Part shown: piece after piece, positions 32,858 through 40,704 of the stretch
How the letters are laid out: every line of letters begins with the position of its first letter
How positions within the stretch are numbered: the first letter of the stretch is position 1
Source of the DNA: Planctomycetia bacterium
Lineage (GTDB): Bacteria > Planctomycetota > MHYJ01 > WSZJ01
NCBI GenBank assembly: GCA_020849035.1
Contig: JADLHC010000148.1
Span: forward strand, 1 to 40,704
Reading direction: 5' to 3'
Length of the DNA: 40,704 nucleotides
Notes under the pieces: generated by a model
The model's input: only the letters and a program-made list of their open reading frames with translations
Database searches by the model: none
Told to the model about the DNA's origin: nothing
Translations under genes and position numbers: made by a program

Positions 32858-33691
32858 ATGCCCCTGACCCTCGCCCACTCGCCCGACTCCGACGACGCGT
32901 TCATGTTCCACGCGCTCGCCACCGGCGCCATTCCCGGCGCCCTGGAGTACCGGCACGTCCTCTCCGACATCGAGACGCTCAACCGGGAAGCGGAGAAAGG
33001 CACCTACGACGTCACCGCCGTCTCGTTTCACGGCTACGCCGCGGTCGCGGACCGTTACGCGCTCCTCACCACAGGCGCGTCCTTCGGCGACGGCTACGGG
33101 CCGACGATCGTGGCGAAGTCGAAGGCCGACCTGCGGGGGAAGCGGATCGCGGTGCCGGGCCTGAGGACGACGGCGTATCTCGCGGCGCGGCTGTGGCTTC
33201 CGGAATTCGAAGCGGTCGTGACGCCGTTCGACAGGGTCACCGACCGGGTCCTCGAGGGGGCGGCCGACGCGGCGCTCGTCATCCACGAGGGGCAGCTCAC
33301 CTACCGGGAGAAGGGGCTCGACCTGGTCGTCGACCTCGGGGCGTGGTGGAAGGAGAAGACGGGCCTGCCGCTGCCGCTCGGCGGCAACGCCGTCCGCCGC
33401 GCTCTCGGGCCCGGGACGCTGGCCCGGATCGCGAAGGACCTGCGCGCCTCCGTCGAGCACGGCCTCGCCCACCGCGGCGCCGCCCTCGACCACGCGCTCT
33501 CATTTGCCCGCGGCCTCGAGCGGGACCGCGCCGACCGGTTCGTCTCCATGTACGTCAACCACTGGACCGTCGACTTCGGCCCCGTCGGCCGCGAGGCGAT
33601 CCGACGCCTCCTCGCCGACGGCGCCCGCGCCGGCGTCCTCCCGAATCCGCCCGACGTCCGCTTCGTCGGGCCCGACGGAAAGGAGGCCTAG
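32858..33691 (+). CDS. mqnD: MqnA/MqnD-family protein, probably 1,4-dihydroxy-6-naphthoate synthase
   Basis: A 277-residue periplasmic-binding-protein-fold enzyme of the MqnA/MqnD family. LAHSPDSDDAFMFHALATG corresponds to the S-P-C-P-N-D-x-F signature of MqnD, and TYDVTAVSFHGYA to its Y-D-(V/I)-x-x-(L/V)-S segment. In the futalosine route to menaquinone, MqnD turns cyclic dehypoxanthinyl futalosine into 1,4-dihydroxy-6-naphthoate. MqnD and MqnA are similar, so the exact step is likely but not certain. It has no signal peptide, consistent with an enzyme rather than a transport protein. The FHA gene begins immediately after its stop. Confidence 0.75.
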   Translation: MPLTLAHSPDSDDAFMFHALATGAIPGALEYRHVLSDIETLNREAEKGTYDVTAVSFHGYAAVADRYALLTTGASFGDGYGPTIVAKSKADLRGKRIAVPGLRTTAYLAARLWLPEFEAVVTPFDRVTDRVLEGAADAALVIHEGQLTYREKGLDLVVDLGAWWKEKTGLPLPLGGNAVRRALGPGTLARIAKDLRASVEHGLAHRGAALDHALSFARGLERDRADRFVSMYVNHWTVDFGPVGREAIRRLLADGARAGVLPNPPDVRFVGPDGKEA

Positions 33692-34387
33692 GTGGAACTG
33701 ACGCTGATGATCGACCGGAAGGTGCTGAAGCACTATTCGTTCGACAAGGAAGAGGTGACGATCGGCCGCGACAAGTCGTGCGACGTCGTCATCGAGAACG
33801 TCGGCATCTCGCGCAAGCACGCCCAGCTCTTCCGGTCCGGCGGCGTGTGGATCCTGATCGACCTCTCGGAGAACGGGACGTACGTCCGCGGCGCGCGCAT
33901 CGCCCAGTACAACCTCAACGACGGCGACGAGTTCTGGATGGGCAAGTTCTCCTGCCTCTTCCGCGAACCCAGCCAGGCCGAGGGATTCAAGCCCGCGAAG
34001 GCGACGGACCACCAGAACATCGAGGGGACGATCCTCGTCGACCAGCGGGCGATGGAGAAGATCGCCAAGGAGCGGTCGAGTTCGCTCGCGGGCTACCTCA
34101 CCTTCCCGCGCCCGGACGGCAAGATCGAGACGATGACCATCATGAAGACCGCGACGTGGATGGGCACCCACCCCGGGTGCGACTTCCGCGGCGCGGGTTT
34201 CGGCGTCCTCCCGCGGCACGTCCTGCTCCTGCGGGACACGACGTCGTTCATGATCTTCAACCTCGGGAAATGGAAGCCGGCGAAGATCAACCGCAAGCCG
34301 TTCGCAGAGCACACGCTGAAGGAAGGCGACGTGATCTCGTGGATGGGGCGGGACTTCACGTTCCACGTCGGCGCGCCGAAGTTCTAG
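33692..34387 (+). CDS. FHA-domain protein with a degenerate second FHA fold
   Basis: A 231-residue protein. Residues 20-90 form a canonical FHA domain: G25-R in VTIGRDKSC, S40-R-K-H43 and E-N61-G-T, the residues that bind phosphothreonine. Residues about 140-228 (MTIMKTATWMGTHPGCDF, LPRHVLLLRD, KINRKPFAEHTLKEGDVISWMG) look like a second FHA fold lacking the phosphate-binding Arg/Ser/Asn set. GTG 33692 directly follows the upstream stop, and AGGAGG overlaps the end of the upstream gene. With two Hanks kinases nearby it is a plausible reader of their products, but no direct link is shown. Confidence 0.88.
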   Translation: MELTLMIDRKVLKHYSFDKEEVTIGRDKSCDVVIENVGISRKHAQLFRSGGVWILIDLSENGTYVRGARIAQYNLNDGDEFWMGKFSCLFREPSQAEGFKPAKATDHQNIEGTILVDQRAMEKIAKERSSSLAGYLTFPRPDGKIETMTIMKTATWMGTHPGCDFRGAGFGVLPRHVLLLRDTTSFMIFNLGKWKPAKINRKPFAEHTLKEGDVISWMGRDFTFHVGAPKF

Positions 34388-34501
34388 GGAGTCTGTGGTC
34401 GGTGGTCAGCGGCTGGTGGCCAACGGCGAACAGGCCGAAGTTGAGCGGCGGCCGGTAGAATGAGCGTTGCACCGAAGTCCCCTCGCCTCCCCGGAGTCCC
34501 C

Positions 34502-35446
34502 GTGCAGCCGCTGGATCCCGTCATCGAGTTCGCCGTCCGGCCCACCGTCGAGTACCTCGAGTCGCCGGCGGCCGCCGCGGCCATGGACAAGGACCCCTAC
34601 TGGCCCAAGTGGGACGCGCCCTGGTGGCGGATGCTGCTCCTCCACGAGATGGGGCTCGCCGACCGCATCCCGAAGGCCGCCGTCGAGAAGCTCGCCGAGG
34701 CCGTCTCCCGGCACTTCATCCAGTTCGTCCCGGTCCGCGAGTCCGAGCTCCCCAAAGGCGCGCACCCGATGCGGCACGTGCCGTGCCATTGCGCGCTCGG
34801 AAGCGTCTACCAGGTGCTGCACGGTGCGGGGTTCGACGTGGACCGCGCGCTGCCGTGGATCCGCCCGTGGTTTCTGAAGTACCAGCTGCCGGACGGCGGG
34901 CTGAACTGCGACGAGCGGGCGTACACGAAGGAGAACCCGAAGAGCTCGGTCGTCTCGACGCTGCCGCCGCTCGAGGCGGTCCTGCGTTGCACGCACCGCT
35001 CCTTCACGCCGGAGGAGACCGCGTTCCTCGACAACGGCGCGCGCTACCTGCTCGACCACCGCCTCTACCGCTCGATCGAGACCGGCGGCGTCATCAACGA
35101 GGAGTGGCTCGAGCTCGGCTTCCCGCGCTTCTACTTCTACGACATCCTGCGCGGGCTCCGGTTCGTGGTGGAGTGGGCGAAGCGGCGCAACAAGCTGCTG
35201 CCGGGGCGGGCGGTGGAGGAGCCGCTGGGGCTGGTGAGGGCGAAGATGAAGGGCGGGATGCTGGAGGCGAGCCGGGTGTGCCACGCGGGAGTGAAGACGC
35301 TCGCGGAGGGCGGCGACGGCGAGTGGGTGCGGGTGGACCCGGAGACGTTCGAGCTGCTGGACCGGGTAAGTTCGCCGATGGCTCCGAACGCGTGGCTGAC
35401 GCAGGAGTGGAACAGGGTGCGGGAGCTGCTGGGGCCCGGGTGGTAG
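34502..35446 (+). CDS. Prenyltransferase/squalene-oxidase-repeat protein
   Basis: A 314-residue, mostly alpha-helical protein of terpenoid-cyclase/prenyltransferase toroid type. YQLPDGGLNCDERAY resembles the Q-x-x-D-G-(G/S)-W turn of squalene-cyclase repeats, and HPMRHVPCHCALGSVYQVL, SSVVSTLPPLEAVL and FYFYDILRGLRFV form the helical layers. It lacks the DxDD acid of squalene-hopene cyclases, so cyclisation is doubtful. GTG 34502 has GGAG five bases upstream. The earlier ATG at 34460 overlaps a TAGAAT box, so it is unlikely to be used. It overlaps the NADAR gene by 7 bp. Confidence 0.7.
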   Translation: MQPLDPVIEFAVRPTVEYLESPAAAAAMDKDPYWPKWDAPWWRMLLLHEMGLADRIPKAAVEKLAEAVSRHFIQFVPVRESELPKGAHPMRHVPCHCALGSVYQVLHGAGFDVDRALPWIRPWFLKYQLPDGGLNCDERAYTKENPKSSVVSTLPPLEAVLRCTHRSFTPEETAFLDNGARYLLDHRLYRSIETGGVINEEWLELGFPRFYFYDILRGLRFVVEWAKRRNKLLPGRAVEEPLGLVRAKMKGGMLEASRVCHAGVKTLAEGGDGEWVRVDPETFELLDRVSSPMAPNAWLTQEWNRVRELLGPGW

Positions 35447-35892
35447 AGGAGCGCGGGATCTGGTTCGGGAGCCGGAAGGCGGAGTGGAAACTGCTGTCGA
35501 ACTTCGCGGCGACTCCGTTCGAGCTCGACGGGCGCCGGTGGCCGACGGTGGAGCACTGCTTCCAGGCGGCGAAGGCCGTGGACCCCGCGGAGGCGGCGCG
35601 CGTCGCGGGTGCGGAGAGCCCGGCGAAGGCAAAGCAGCTCGGGAGGCAGGTGAAGCTGCGGCCGGGGTGGGACCAGGTCCGCGAGGAGGTCATGCTGCGC
35701 GCGCTGCGGGCGAAGTTCGCGCAGCACGCGGAGAGCCGGGAGATGCTGCTCGCGACGAAAAACAGGCCGCTCCACGAGGACGCACCCTGGGACCGCTACT
35801 GGGGCGGCGCCGGCAAGGACCGGCTCGGTCAGCTCCTCATGCTGGTCCGCGACGAGATCCGGCCGCGAGCTTCCGGAGAACTGCGAGGTTGA
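35440..35892 (+). CDS. NADAR (YbiA-like) N-glycosidase
   Basis: A 150-residue protein of the NADAR/YbiA family. Signature segments are in order: GSRKAEWKLLSNFAATPFELDG, WPTVEHCFQAAKA, SPAKAKQLGRQVKLRPGWD, EEVMLRALRAKFAQH and LHEDAPWDRYWGGAG, with LGQLLMLVRDEI at the end. Family members cleave the N-glycosidic bond of early riboflavin intermediates; others act on ADP-ribose or NAD-related compounds, so the substrate is uncertain. GTG 35440 overlaps the previous stop by 7 nt, suggesting coupling. Its 3' end overlaps the convergent endonuclease IV gene by 56 bp. Confidence 0.88.
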   Translation: MVEERGIWFGSRKAEWKLLSNFAATPFELDGRRWPTVEHCFQAAKAVDPAEAARVAGAESPAKAKQLGRQVKLRPGWDQVREEVMLRALRAKFAQHAESREMLLATKNRPLHEDAPWDRYWGGAGKDRLGQLLMLVRDEIRPRASGELRG

Positions 35893-36709
35893 CGCGGTCC
35901 ATCCCGCCTTCCTTTGGCGTCTCGAGGATCTTGGGAACGTCGGCGAAACGCGGGTCGGTCATGAGACAGCGGAATCCCTCGCGGCCGATTTCCCCCTTGC
36001 CGATGGCCTCGTGACGGTCGCGGTGGGAGCCGAGCGCGCCTTTCGAGTCGTTGGCGTGCCAGGCGAGGACGCGCCGGGAGCCGATGCAATCCTCGAGTTC
36101 GTCCATGACGGAGGCCCAGCCGGCCTTCGTCGAGATGTCGTGGCCCGCGGCGTAGAGGTGGCAGGTGTCGAGGCAGACGCCGAGCCGCTCCGGCTCGCGC
36201 ACGCGGGCAAGGACTGTCGCCAGCTCCTCGAACCGCGACCCGAGAAGCGTCCCCGCGCCGCAGGTGATCTCGAGGAGCGCGTTCACGCGGAATCCCCGGC
36301 ACTCGGAGTGCAACCGGTCCAGCGACGCCGCCAGCGTCGCCAGCCCCGCCTCGACGCCTGCGCCCATGTGCGCCCCGGGGTGGAACACGAGGTAGTTCGC
36401 GCCCACCGCCTCGCAACGCTCTAATTCGACCCGGAACCCGGCTCGCGACTTCTCGAGAAGCGCCGCGTCCGGCGAAGCCAGATTCACGAGGTACGACGCG
36501 TGCGCCACCACGTGCCGCGTCCCGAGCTCCTTCCGCCGCGCCCGGAACAGCGCGACCTCCTCCTCGCGCAGCGGCTTCACCTTCCACTGGCCCGTCGGCT
36601 TGATGAACAGCCCCACGGAAACGCAATCCACCTCCGCACCGCGCTCGAGCGCCAGGTGCAGCCCTCCCGCGATGGACATGTGCGCACCGACGTTCGGTCC
36701 CGTCCCCAT
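35837..36709 (-). CDS. nfo: Endonuclease IV (AP endonuclease)
   Basis: A 290-residue TIM-barrel AP endonuclease. It cleaves the 5' side of abasic sites in base-excision repair. The tri-zinc ligands are all visible: VVAHASYLVNLASP, LVFHPGAHMG, LLEITCGAGT, VCLDTCHLYAAGHD, WHANDSKGALGSHRDRHE and ILETPKEG. ATG 36709 lies 6 nt after TATCGT on the minus strand (36721-36716), so a near-leaderless mRNA is likely; GTG further upstream is in frame but lies before this box. Confidence 0.93.
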   Translation of the reverse strand: MGTGPNVGAHMSIAGGLHLALERGAEVDCVSVGLFIKPTGQWKVKPLREEEVALFRARRKELGTRHVVAHASYLVNLASPDAALLEKSRAGFRVELERCEAVGANYLVFHPGAHMGAGVEAGLATLAASLDRLHSECRGFRVNALLEITCGAGTLLGSRFEELATVLARVREPERLGVCLDTCHLYAAGHDISTKAGWASVMDELEDCIGSRRVLAWHANDSKGALGSHRDRHEAIGKGEIGREGFRCLMTDPRFADVPKILETPKEGGMDRVNLAVLRKLAAGSRRGPA

Positions 36710-36799
36710 CCCCGCACGATACCCGTTCACGCCTGTTTCTTGACCCCTCCCGCGCGTCTGGTGAAGTGACTCCCCTTCCCCAGCCCGCAGGAGCCCGCC

Positions 36800-38743
<1,944 letters not shown>

Positions 38744-38761
38744 GCCTGGCTGCGGCCCGGA

Positions 38762-39090
38762 CTACTTCCCCTCCCCCGGGGCGATCTCGAGGTCGACCAG
38801 GTCGCTGCTGTAGTCCTGAACGAACTCCCCGCGGATCCGCCGGCCGGAGACGACACGGACGAGCCGGCCCGGCACGGCGTCGCAGTTCCAGAACTCGGCC
38901 TCGGTGATCGCCTCCGCGGCGTCGTGGTCGTCGACGCGCCGGATCACCCAGCAGCGCAGGGTCCGCTCCCCGACGCGGATCTCCGCGTCCAGGGCGGTGA
39001 CGGACTGGGTCTCGCCGAGGACGGGCTCGGATCCCGCGGGCCCGACTCCCGACTCCTCACGCAGGATGCCGCGGTTCGCCGGGAACTCAG
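38762..39090 (-). pseudogene. C-terminal fragment of an unknown protein, cut by the right repeat
   Basis: The minus frame is open from the repeat edge to a stop at 38762 and encodes about 108 residues with natural-looking sequence (EIRVGERTLRCWVIRR, EAEFWNCDAVPGRLVRVV, YSSDLVDLEIAPGEGK). No ATG, GTG or TTG occurs before GTG 38947, which would remove half of it. I therefore regard it as the tail of a larger, probably exported protein whose front part lay to the right, before the repeat and the IS element. No family recognised. The frame also stays open through the repeat. Confidence 0.55.
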
Positions 39091-39202
39091 AGCCTGAGCA
39101 AAAACCCCGCAGGTCAGGCTGCGTCGGCCCTGTGGTCGGTTGGCGAGAAGCTGGCGGTGCGAGGGCCGACTCCGCCCGACCCGCGGGGTTTCCGCTCAGG
39201 CT
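39085..39202 (-). repeat. Palindromic repeat, right copy (inverted)
   Basis: Exact reverse complement of 11-128 over 118 bp. On its right side the outer CTGA of the palindrome, present in the left copy, is missing. After GCTCAGGCT (ending 39202) the sequence changes at once to the end of the IS110-family element. Confidence 0.92.
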
Positions 39203-39238
39203 ACCTTGAAAATCCCGGTGCGCCGGACCGCGTCCGAG

Positions 39239-40465
39239 CTACGCCGTCTTTTTCACGGTGACCTCATAACCGAGATCCTTGAGTTTCTTCAGGAGTCGGT
39301 CGGCCACCTGCGCCTTCTTGCGCACGTTGCAGTAGGCGGGTCCGAGTTCCTTGTAGGGCTGATTCGTGGTGAGCAGCGTGTACACGATCCTCAGGATGGC
39401 GTGGGCCACGGCGACGATCGCCTTTTTCGGACCACGACGCGCTCGAATCCGGTAGTACCTGGCTGACAGCGACGTGTCCTTCTTCCGTACGACCGCCCAC
39501 GCGGCCTCGACGAGCGCGGTGCGCAGCCACGGATCGCCCTCGCGAAGACGGGCTCGCTTGCGCTTGCCGGCGCTCTCGTTGTTGCCGGGGCACACTCCCG
39601 CCCATGCGGCGAGATGCTCCGCACTCGGAAACTGCTTCATCTCGGTCCCGATCTCCGCAAGGATCACCGCGGCGACCTTGTCACTGACCCCCGGGATCGA
39701 CTTGAGCAGTTTCATCTGCGGCGCAAAAGGGCGGATGCGCTCCTCAATCTCCGCCTGGACGTTGCCGATGGCCTCCTCCAGGTAGTCCACGTGCGCTAGG
39801 ATCTGCGTCACCATGAAGCCGTGGTGCGGCTTGAAGTGCCCCCGGAGAGCCTGCCGAAGCTCCGGCAGTTTCTTCCGGAGCCGGCCTTTCGCCAGCTCCG
39901 CCAGCGTCTCCGCATTCGTGGTCCCGCCGACCAGAGCTTCAAGCATTGCCCGCCCCGAGGCACCCATGATGTTGGAGGCGACGGACGCCAGCTTGATACC
40001 CGAGTCCTGCAGGAACTTGTGCAGCCGCTGCACCTGCCGCGTCCGCTCCTGCACCAGCTCCGTGCGGTAACGCGTCAGGTCCCTCATCTCACGGATCGGC
40101 TTCGGCGGAATGAAACTCGCCCTCAGCAGCCCGGCTTCCATCAGCTCGGCCAGCCACTCGGAGTCTTTCACGTCGGTCTTCCGGCCCGGCACGTTGTGCG
40201 CGTGCGCCGCGTTGACCAGCGTCACCTCGCACACTCCCTCCAGCGTGTAGTACACGGGCTTCCAGTACACCCCTGTCGCTTCGATGGCCACGTGCGTCAC
40301 ACCCTTGCTCTTCAGCCAGTCCGCCAGCGCCAAAAGCTCCTCGGTCGTCGCGCCAAAGCGCTCCGTCGCCACCGACCGCTTCTCGCCCTCGGTCACCCGG
40401 CTCGTCGCCATCACGCTGTCGCGATGCACGTCGAGACCCGCCACACGATCGAATCGCGCTTCCAT
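39239..40465 (-). CDS. IS110-family DEDD transposase
   Basis: A 408-residue recombinase. The N-terminal RuvC-like DEDD domain has D12 in AGLDVHRDS, E62 in AIEATGVYW, and D98 and D101 in KTDVKDSEW. After a coiled-coil linker the C-terminal Tnp20 domain carries PGVSDKVAAVILAEIG and the conserved serine S298 in CPGNNESAGKRK. All catalytic residues look intact, so the element may be active. Such enzymes are guided by an RNA encoded in the element's own end. ATG 40465 is preceded by GGGAGG at 10 bases distance. Confidence 0.95.
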   Translation of the reverse strand: MEARFDRVAGLDVHRDSVMATSRVTEGEKRSVATERFGATTEELLALADWLKSKGVTHVAIEATGVYWKPVYYTLEGVCEVTLVNAAHAHNVPGRKTDVKDSEWLAELMEAGLLRASFIPPKPIREMRDLTRYRTELVQERTRQVQRLHKFLQDSGIKLASVASNIMGASGRAMLEALVGGTTNAETLAELAKGRLRKKLPELRQALRGHFKPHHGFMVTQILAHVDYLEEAIGNVQAEIEERIRPFAPQMKLLKSIPGVSDKVAAVILAEIGTEMKQFPSAEHLAAWAGVCPGNNESAGKRKRARLREGDPWLRTALVEAAWAVVRKKDTSLSARYYRIRARRGPKKAIVAVAHAILRIVYTLLTTNQPYKELGPAYCNVRKKAQVADRLLKKLKDLGYEVTVKKTA

Positions 40466-40504
40466 GCCGCACCTCCCTCAAAAGTGCGACCGCCCGCAGG
40501 AGCT

Positions 40505-40680
40505 GCCTCTTGGAAGAAGCTACCTTGCGTGCTCTCCGCCGAGCCAGCCGGCGGGGCAACAATCGTGGGTGCCTCGAACTCCCACGCCAGACTCTGAGCC
40601 GACCGATGACGATCATGCCTGAACGGCGTCGAGCGGGGGTCGCGGTTACACCCTAACCCATTTTCATCCCCGAGGGTGAT
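40505..40680 (-). ncRNA. Predicted bridge RNA of the IS110 element (approximate ends)
   Basis: The long non-coding end upstream of the transposase is where IS110-group elements encode their bridge RNA. On the transposase strand CTCAGAGTC (40598-40590) equals the junction of left target, core AG and element end at 40703-40695, a candidate left-target guide. CAAGGTAGC (40527-40519) equals the element right end plus core at 39208-39200, a candidate left-donor guide. The order target then donor matches known bridge RNAs. Two perfect 6-bp hairpins (40586-40564 and 40554-40536) lie between. Right-side guides are not clear, and the 5' and 3' ends are guesses. Confidence 0.55.
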
Positions 40681-40704
40681 CCTCGATCATGGGTGACTCT
40701 GAGA

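Larger units (their letters stand above)
39203..40698 (-). mobile_element. IS110-family insertion element, predicted bounds
   Basis: About 1.5 kb, a usual IS110-family length. One edge is set by the abrupt end of the repeat at 39202, where the core CT is 39201-39202. The other is set by CTCTGA at 40697-40702, which restores the CTGA missing from the repeat after a second CT. On the transposase strand the core is AG, with AGTCACCC at the left end and CAAGGTAG at the right end. It has 36 bp after the transposase stop and about 233 bp before its start. IS110 elements lack terminal inverted repeats, so the bounds rest on the interrupted repeat. Confidence 0.7.

Noticed and set aside
39203..40698. 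Terminal inverted repeats for the IS element
   Set aside because: None found, as expected for IS110-group elements.

Overview
The window is GC-rich (roughly 70% G+C by eye) and densely coded on both strands. Its content suggests an uncultured bacterium near the Planctomycetota: large TPR-bearing Ser/Thr kinases, secreted proteins with PPC-like and vWA domains, an HTTM membrane protein, a futalosine-pathway MqnD-like protein and an EF-P with an unusual tip loop. The phylum is an inference; no rRNA, tRNA or CRISPR array was recognised. Both ends stop at copies of the same repeat, as expected of a whole assembly contig broken at multicopy sequence.

Layout. (1) 1-4.0 kb is a lower-GC, defence-like block: a 5'-truncated ParA-like ATPase, a HEPN protein, a nuclease-helicase of the DUF2075 type and an unknown protein. 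It ends where a RadC gene has lost its 3' end. (2) 4.7-5.6 kb holds an MNT-HEPN toxin-antitoxin pair. (3) 5.7-10.9 kb holds secreted and membrane proteins, a rhomboid protease and a GNAT acetyltransferase. (4) 11.0-19.4 kb is a signalling block: a class III cyclase-AAA-TPR regulator, a TPR protein resembling the tail of such a regulator, and a membrane Ser/Thr kinase with TPRs. (5) 19.75-24.2 kb has two coupled exported proteins in which one vWA domain appears divided between the two genes. (6) 24.3-29.0 kb has a lipoprotein, an HTTM protein and a minus-strand trio of two glycosyltransferase-like proteins around a radical SAM enzyme. (7) 29.2-38.7 kb is mostly housekeeping: 2Fe-2S ferredoxin, EF-P, two Cys-rich lipoproteins, a second kinase, MqnD-like, FHA, a terpenoid-cyclase-fold protein, NADAR, endonuclease IV and acetyl-CoA synthetase. 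(8) 38.8-40.7 kb has a truncated gene, the second repeat copy and an IS110-family element.

Strongest signals. A palindromic repeat of about 120 bp occurs as two identical inverted copies at the two ends. Each copy abuts a coding sequence in the same reading phase, and that phase is the only frame of that strand open through the whole repeat. The IS110-family element appears to have inserted into one arm of the right copy at a 2-bp CT/AG core. Its 5' non-coding end carries two 9-nt matches, one to the left-target junction and one to the right-end/donor junction, in the order known for bridge RNAs. This allows a partial sequence-level guide prediction.

Many genes start 6-12 nt after a TANNNT -10 box, implying short-leader or leaderless transcripts. 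A smaller set has clear Shine-Dalgarno sequences.
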